From Roseivirga thermotolerans (GTDB lineage: Bacteria; Bacteroidota; Bacteroidia; Cytophagales; Cyclobacteriaceae), in NCBI RefSeq assembly GCF_014653175.1, contig NZ_BNAG01000003.1, positions 434,001 to 498,000 on the forward strand: a stretch of DNA of 64,000 bases. The letters are read 5' to 3'. The notes below the pieces were generated by a model, which was not told the DNA's origin, ran no database searches, and saw only the letters and a program-made list of their open reading frames with translations. Positions within the stretch are counted from its first letter, which is position 1; every line of letters begins with the position of its first letter. Below are positions 62,036-64,000 of this stretch, in pieces. The position numbers were made by a program, and so were the translations under genes.

Positions 62036-62665
62036 TTAATTGATATACTTTGATATGGATATAACCTTTGTAAGTCCATCAACTCTGAATTCTATACCAT
62101 TATAATAGACATTGTCATTCACATCGTTGTCGGGAATCTCATACCAGATACTTGACCCCTCATTTTTAATTCTGATTAAACGGCCCTCTTGAATCATATT
62201 TGAATAGTGATCCATACGATACCTGTTGGCAATTTCACTGGCTCTTGAAATTATTGTCGAAGAATCAGCTAAGGAGAGGTTATCATTATACATCCTTAAT
62301 TCAACAAGGTAACCAAAATGATTACAGCCGCCTTTCGATATAAATATGGTATCCTTTTCGTTCGGAATTAACGCTCCGTTGAGTTCATCTTTCCAGATGT
62401 AATCTGAAATTGATAGATCTTCTAACCATTCAGAGGTAAGGCTTTTATAGTCATCATTAAAAATACAATCGCTGTTAACGAGCTCAGGTCCATCATTATT
62501 GGTTTGTTCTTTGCGCCCTGAATTTTCTTCATTTAGGAAGACAGTGTCAATAGCTAAACTTTCAGGTTCTGCTTCTGGAATCGATTCTTTGATTTCTTCA
62601 GAGGTATTCTTGCTCAAACTACAACTCAACAGGAATATTGAAAGTAATAAAATGTGGTGTTTCAT
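62036..62665 (-). CDS. Lipoprotein of unknown function
   Basis: 209 residues with lipobox IFLLSC (Cys15). An acidic linker (EEIKESIPEAEPESLAIDTV) precedes a globular part (IWKDELNGALIPNEKDTIFI, GGCNHFGYLVELRMY, ISRASEIANRYRMDHY). No known domain. Its stop codon lies inside the right end of an inverted-repeat region that pairs CTATTAGCA (61828-61836) with TGCTGATAG near 62020. Confidence 0.8.
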   Translation of the reverse strand: MKHHILLLSIFLLSCSLSKNTSEEIKESIPEAEPESLAIDTVFLNEENSGRKEQTNNDGPELVNSDCIFNDDYKSLTSEWLEDLSISDYIWKDELNGALIPNEKDTIFISKGGCNHFGYLVELRMYNDNLSLADSSTIISRASEIANRYRMDHYSNMIQEGRLIRIKNEGSSIWYEIPDNDVNDNVYYNGIEFRVDGLTKVISISKYIN

Positions 62666-62679
62666 AAGGATTAATTACT

Positions 62680-62750
62680 ACTAACGGTTCTGCTAAACGC
62701 AGTATGGGCGTGTATCTCAAATTGCCGTTTTAGCCATTGTAATACCTCAT
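62680..62750. repeat. attC-like imperfect hairpin between lipoprotein and epimerase genes
   Basis: GCTAAACGCA (62692-62701) pairs with TGCCGTTTTAGC (about 62723-62734) leaving unpaired single bases, the pattern seen in integron attC sites. The outer TAACGG pairs loosely with CCATTGTA. The junction motif GGTTCTGCTAAACGCAGT starts at 62686, 21 bases upstream of the lipoprotein start. Confidence 0.45.
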
Positions 62751-62758
62751 TTCTTTTT

Positions 62759-63640
62759 TTATTCTAAATATGGAAGAGTCTCATAATCTTCTTTGTCAAA
62801 TTGCTCAATTACATCAAGAGCTCCTTTTTTTGATTCCCAACCTATTTCTTTGGCGGAATATGATGAGTCATAAACTCGGTCGATTGATTTAGGAAATTTC
62901 CATTTTCTTTTATCGAATTCATTGGCCAGTTGTGGATGTCTTTCCCGAATAACAATTTCAGGATTCCTTGCCAATTCTTCAAGGTCAGATTTTAAGAATG
63001 GAGTCTTTCCCGATATCACATAAGTATCTATTTCTTTCGTTTTCTTTGATTCGCTTGCAAGTATATGTGCATCTGCCACATCTCTATAATCTACTCCTCT
63101 GTGCAGCCGATAAACTGCCATTTTCTGAACAGGTTCCGGAAAACATCTTGACATCCTAATTATGCTGACCTTTAGTTTGTCACCTGCATATTGATTGAAT
63201 AATTTTTCAGCCTCTAATTTGGTTTTATGATAGATGGTTTTTGGTTCAGGAATTGTTTGTTCATTGACCCAAACGGCTTTTTCTTTTCCGTGACTCGCAT
63301 ATCCGTATAAAGCTGTGGTACTTGTAAAAATAATTTGTGAAACGCCACAAGCTAAGGCAGCTTTGCAAATATTTTCTGTCGCATGAACATTTATTTCATA
63401 GAATTTTTTTTCTGAACTATAGGCTACATGTGGAGCATGTAATGCTGCTGAATGAAAAACAGTTTCTACGTTTTCAAATGATTTTAAGAGATTTTCGTAA
63501 TCGCAAATATCTCCAATTATTGATGTTGCCGATGAAGGAGATAAGTCAAGTCCTTCTGTTTTATATTTTTGGCTTAACTTCCAATGCAATGCTCTCCCAA
63601 TTCTTCCACTGCTTCCTGTAATCAAGACTTTTTTTGTCAT
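62759..63640 (-). CDS. NAD-dependent epimerase/dehydratase family protein
   Basis: 293 residues from MTKKVLITGS; an in-frame start at 63727 lies in the repeat and is rejected. The Rossmann motif TGSSGRIGRAL is at the N-terminus, with DICDYENLLKSFENVETVFHSA and the active-site pair Tyr/Lys in YHKTKLEAEK, Ser/Thr in FTSTTALYGYASHG. The domain order is that of extended SDRs that act on nucleotide sugars or related carbonyl compounds; the true substrate is unclear. It is shorter than sugar epimerases (about 320-340). Confidence 0.9.
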   Translation of the reverse strand: MTKKVLITGSSGRIGRALHWKLSQKYKTEGLDLSPSSATSIIGDICDYENLLKSFENVETVFHSAALHAPHVAYSSEKKFYEINVHATENICKAALACGVSQIIFTSTTALYGYASHGKEKAVWVNEQTIPEPKTIYHKTKLEAEKLFNQYAGDKLKVSIIRMSRCFPEPVQKMAVYRLHRGVDYRDVADAHILASESKKTKEIDTYVISGKTPFLKSDLEELARNPEIVIRERHPQLANEFDKRKWKFPKSIDRVYDSSYSAKEIGWESKKGALDVIEQFDKEDYETLPYLE

Positions 63641-63672
63641 TGGATTTCGTCTTCTTTTTGATGTGGTATAAC

Positions 63673-63738
63673 GTTCTGGCTGCTCGTAGTGTGTAATTAA
63701 TCCGGAGTACTCGGGGCAAGCTAGCACCGGGGGTAGAG
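63673..63738. repeat. Cassette-junction repeat, copy 3 (diverged)
   Basis: GTTCTGGCTGCTCGTAGTG (63673-63691) followed by a diverged form of the 58-bp block, keeping ATCCGGAGTAC and CAAGCTAGCAC. It lies 33 bases upstream of the epimerase start, the same relation as copies 1 and 2 to their downstream genes. Confidence 0.75.
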
Positions 63739-63776
63739 CTTAATTTTTACTTCTTATTTTTCCATTCTTTGCTTGC

Positions 63777-63886
63777 GTCCAACTAAAATGAGTATGCGCC
63801 CTCGCTGCTAGTTGCTCTGAAATGTCTTATTCGCATTGTCGTATCAAAGGGCTCTGTTCGCATATTCATTTTAGTATTTGTTGTGG
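63777..63886. repeat. attC-like 110-base inverted repeat
   Basis: GTCCAAC (63777-63783) fits the integron core RYYYAAC, and GTTGTGG (63880-63886) is close to the opposite core GTTRRRY. Between them, CTAAAATGAGTATGCG (63783-63798) and CGCATATTCATTTTAG (63859-63874) pair at 15 of 16 positions, with GCCCT/AGGGC inside. It lies four bases after the stop of the partial gene at the right edge, as attC sites do. Confidence 0.5.
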
Positions 63887-63890
63887 AGCG

Positions 63891-64000
63891 TTATTCAAGA
63901 TATAGCTCAATTTGATCTTTCTTATTATAGTATTTATTTTCAATCGCGGGCATTGCCGATTTTGCCTTCTCAATTCGTGAAATCTGCTTTGAATCTTGAA
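63891..64000 (-). CDS. C-terminal end of a gene cut by the right edge
   Basis: The minus-strand frame ending at TAA 63891-63893 is open to the window edge: its last residues read AMPAIENKYYNKKDQIELYL. Charged, helix-like, no family recognisable in about 36 residues. The attC-like repeat begins four bases past its stop. Confidence 0.5.
   Translation of the reverse strand, partial: QDSKQISRIEKAKSAMPAIENKYYNKKDQIELYLE

Noticed and set aside
63641-63727. Upstream extension of the epimerase gene
   Set aside because: It is encoded by the junction repeat and would bury the Rossmann start motif, which must lie near the N-terminus.
1-64000. CRISPR array, rRNA operon or prophage
   Set aside because: No regularly spaced short repeats, no rRNA sequence and no phage structural genes were seen; the direct repeats at 61-64 kb are too few and unevenly spaced for CRISPR.

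Overview
The window looks like a chromosomal segment of a marine or soil Bacteroidota, most likely of the order Cytophagales. Evidence: a SusC/SusD outer-membrane pair, many lipoproteins with short lipobox signals, Bacteroidetes-type promoter elements (TTTG, 19 bases, TAnnTTTG), a fused alpha/beta E1 dehydrogenase, a sigma54-type regulator, and TamB, TsaD and SmpB of the Bacteroidota type. Genus-level placement is not possible from the sequence alone.

Region 1 (1-10.5 kb, minus strand) is a glycan-uptake locus. It holds a membrane receptor-like regulator, SusC, SusD, a surface lipoprotein with two LamG domains and a glycoamylase-fold lipoprotein cut by the left edge. The order is typical of beta-glucan loci; beta-1,2-glucan is the best guess. 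The regulator is the most unusual protein here: a DISMED2/7TMR-DISM receptor, a coiled coil, then the zinc ribbon and helical DNA-binding head of an IS1595-type transposase with no catalytic domain. The control region between it and susC holds three dyads.

Region 2 (10.6-34.4 kb) is housekeeping: SDR oxidoreductase, alanine dehydrogenase, E1 2-oxoacid dehydrogenase, LuxE-like protein, an NtrC-type regulator without its HTH, RNase P RNA, photolyase, TamB back to back with TsaD, a hotdog thioesterase, SmpB, NlpC/P60 and HNH proteins, an M20 hydrolase, and a DUF4139 protein carrying a SusC-like insert.

Region 3 (34.5-54.7 kb) has the histidine-degradation cluster hutH-hutU-hutI with a divergent LysR regulator, a fatty acid desaturase, a RidA-like lipoprotein, glpK-glpD, a TetR-TolC-adaptor-RND efflux operon ending in a strong terminator, and a membrane metallophosphoesterase.

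Region 4 (about 55-64 kb) differs. All recognisable genes lie on the minus strand, they are functionally unrelated accessory genes, and spacers are long. In the right half, related repeats and attC-like imperfect hairpins lie just upstream of gene starts and next to gene stops. One pair of 58-bp direct repeats brackets a single small gene. This resembles a gene-cassette array, possibly of a chromosomal integron; no integrase is in the window.
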